From: Halobacillus sp. A5
GTDB lineage: Bacteria > Bacillota > Bacilli > Bacillales > Halobacillaceae
Assembly: GCF_024189315.1 (NCBI RefSeq)
Contig: NZ_JAIZEO010000001.1
Span: 1,302,001-1,366,000, forward strand
Length of the DNA stretch: 64,000 nt
Direction of reading: 5' to 3'
Part shown: one piece after another, positions 62,627 to 64,000 of the stretch
How the letters are laid out: each line of letters opens with the position of its first letter
Numbering within the stretch: position 1 is the first letter of the stretch
Position numbers and translations under genes: made by a program
Notes under the pieces: model-generated
Told to the model about the DNA's origin: nothing
What the model saw: the letters and a program-made list of their open reading frames with translations, nothing else
Databases searched by the model: none

Positions 62627-63812
62627 TTAAATTCACCTCATTTCCGGCTAAGGCTGCTATGACAGCCCCACGCACTATAATGCCAACTAATTTCTCATCT
62701 TCTACTACAGCCACAGGAACAGGTGTATCATGAATAATGGAAAAGATATCATTCATCGAAGTGTCTTTTTGCACTTTAGGAACATCAGTCCGCAAAATGG
62801 ATTTCAAATCCTTCATTTCCTGTTTCGCTGCTTCGGATACGTCATCTGCTGTTACATAACCATATAGCTTTCGTTTCGCGTCTGTAACATAAATGCTGGA
62901 TAGTCCCTCTTTTCTCATGCGCTCCAAAGCCGTACGCGGCCCGTGTTTTTCTATATCTACTGTTTCTGGCCTCTTCATTATATTTTCAGCATTCAATACT
63001 TTAGCACGGTCCACATCTTCAACGAACTTCTCGACATAATCGTTGGCAGGGTTAACTAGAATTTCTTCAGGAGTTCCGATTTGGACAATCCGGCCGTCTT
63101 TCATAAGGGCAATACGATCACCGATACGTAAGGCCTCATCAAGATCATGCGTAATAAAGAGGATCGTTTTTCTCATGGCTTCCTGTAATTCAAGTAGTTC
63201 ATCCTGCATCTCTTTACGAATAAGCGGGTCCAGTGCAGAGAACGCTTCATCCATAAGAAGAACTTCTGGATCGTTAGCCAAAGCACGAGCCAGCCCTACA
63301 CGCTGCTGCATACCGCCTGAAAGCTGCCCGGGGAATTGATGGATATATCCTCCCAACCCGACCATTTCAAGAGATTCTTCTGCTTTTCGTTTTCTTTCTT
63401 CCTTATTTAAGCCCTGAACCTCTAAACCAAATTCTGCATTCTCAAGGACCGTCCGGTGCGGGAATAAACCGAATCGCTGGAAAACCATACTAAGCTTTTC
63501 ACGTCTTACACTGCGTAAGCTTCTTTTGTCCATTTTGGCCAAGTCTTTTCCGTCGATTAGGATGCTTCCTTCTGTCGGATCTATCAACCTGTTGATTAAA
63601 CGGACGAGCGTAGACTTACCACTTCCTGATAAACCCATGATGACGAAGATTTCTCCTTCTTCTACATTAAATGAAGCACGGCTGACCCCTACAGTATTAC
63701 CAGACTTCTTTAATATTTCATCTTTTGACAAACCTTCATCTAAATACTTGGTAGCCTTTCTTGCATTCTTTCCAAAGATTTTAGATAGATTATTAACTTC
63801 TATAATTGGCAC
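62610..63812 (-). CDS. opuAA: Glycine betaine ABC transporter ATPase OpuAA
   Basis: This 400-residue ATPase has Walker [16 protein letters not shown] (about 59-73), signature [15 protein letters not shown] and Walker [13 protein letters not shown]. Two CBS domains follow at the C-terminus (about 280-395), known in OpuA-type transporters to sense ionic strength or c-di-AMP. The GTG at 63812 has GAGGTG six bases upstream; an earlier in-frame GTG at 63821 lacks spacing. It is the first gene of the opuA operon. Confidence 0.95.
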   Translation of the reverse strand: MPIIEVNNLSKIFGKNARKATKYLDEGLSKDEILKKSGNTVGVSRASFNVEEGEIFVIMGLSGSGKSTLVRLINRLIDPTEGSILIDGKDLAKMDKRSLRSVRREKLSMVFQRFGLFPHRTVLENAEFGLEVQGLNKEERKRKAEESLEMVGLGGYIHQFPGQLSGGMQQRVGLARALANDPEVLLMDEAFSALDPLIRKEMQDELLELQEAMRKTILFITHDLDEALRIGDRIALMKDGRIVQIGTPEEILVNPANDYVEKFVEDVDRAKVLNAENIMKRPETVDIEKHGPRTALERMRKEGLSSIYVTDAKRKLYGYVTADDVSEAAKQEMKDLKSILRTDVPKVQKDTSMNDIFSIIHDTPVPVAVVEDEKLVGIIVRGAVIAALAGNEVNLNGTNS

Positions 63813-63939
63813 TACTTTCACCTCTTCTTCTTTTCGTTGCCTGCATGTTCTTCAATCTATTACACGCCTTATACACTGTAACCCAATTGTAATATAAAGT
63901 TCAAACCATATTTTCTATTAATTTAGTTAAAAAATATTG

Positions 63940-63957
63940 TACAGTTTAAACTGTACG
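63940..63957. promoter_or_regulatory. Perfect 18-bp palindrome upstream of opuAA
   Basis: GTACAGTTTAAACTGTAC is perfectly self-complementary and lies 128 bp upstream of the opuAA start in an AT-rich region. It is a candidate operator, possibly for a GbsR/OpcR-like MarR-type regulator of osmoprotectant uptake, but the regulator is not in the window. The opuA promoter itself could not be placed with confidence. The remaining 43 bases to the window end show nothing. Confidence 0.6.
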
Positions 63958-64000
63958 CAATGCACGACCGCTTTTATGTAGTTTTGCTCTTAATTTCTCC

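Overview
The window looks like a chromosomal segment of a moderately halophilic, endospore-forming member of the Bacillaceae, with Halobacillus or a close relative as the best guess. The evidence is a large set of Bacillus-type genes (gerPABCDEF, comK, addAB, ecsABC, yit/yis/yhj/yhf/yha genes), strong AGGAGG-type ribosome sites with many GTG/TTG starts, a glycine-betaine ABC transporter, and very acidic extracytoplasmic proteins (OppA, OpuAC, a BsuPI/Gmad2 lipoprotein, a membrane-anchored amylase). There is no prophage, insertion sequence, rRNA, tRNA or CRISPR array. Gene order follows several B. subtilis neighbourhoods (compared from memory) that are joined in a different order.

Layout. 1-9.8 kb: oppA (3' end outside the window), a small membrane protein, T-box-controlled trpS, yjbA, an LCP-family cell-wall ligase, and fabH-fabF behind a FapR-like operator. 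9.9-12.5 kb: uppP, then a short molybdopterin operon (mobB-moaE-moaD) and the Fe-S factor yitW. 12.5-19.7 kb: the yitV/yitU/yitT/yitS group with small and unknown genes. 19.7-24.4 kb: a LacI regulator with a membrane-anchored alpha-amylase, then asnO. 24.5-24.7 kb: a short non-coding transcription unit with a perfect Fur box, C-rich segments and an intrinsic terminator, which resembles the iron-sparing sRNA FsrA. 24.7-29.5 kb: yisL, rocD and a three-gene membrane cluster (DUF418, DUF2157, GDYXXLXY).

29.5-39 kb: the spore-coat gerP operon converging on yisB-addA-addB. 39-42 kb: signal peptidase, yhjE, yhjD and comK. 42-46.2 kb: lcfB with a perfect FadR operator, lplJ, yhfI and the 42-aa yhfH. 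46.2-53.7 kb: a second LacI regulator, hemE-hemH-hemY, pbpF and the haem monooxygenase hmoB. 53.7-64 kb: a thioredoxin-like/BdbC pair, a ferritin-like gene behind a sigma-B promoter, yhaA, ecsABC, hit, yhaH and the opuA betaine transporter with an 18-bp palindrome upstream.

The most unusual content is non-coding: the Fur-controlled sRNA candidate; two intergenic arrays of short motifs repeated at exactly 20-bp intervals; four related terminator palindromes at 3' ends of minus-strand genes; and an unassigned foldable element between yhaH and opuAC. All operator and promoter calls come from reading by eye against known consensus sequences.
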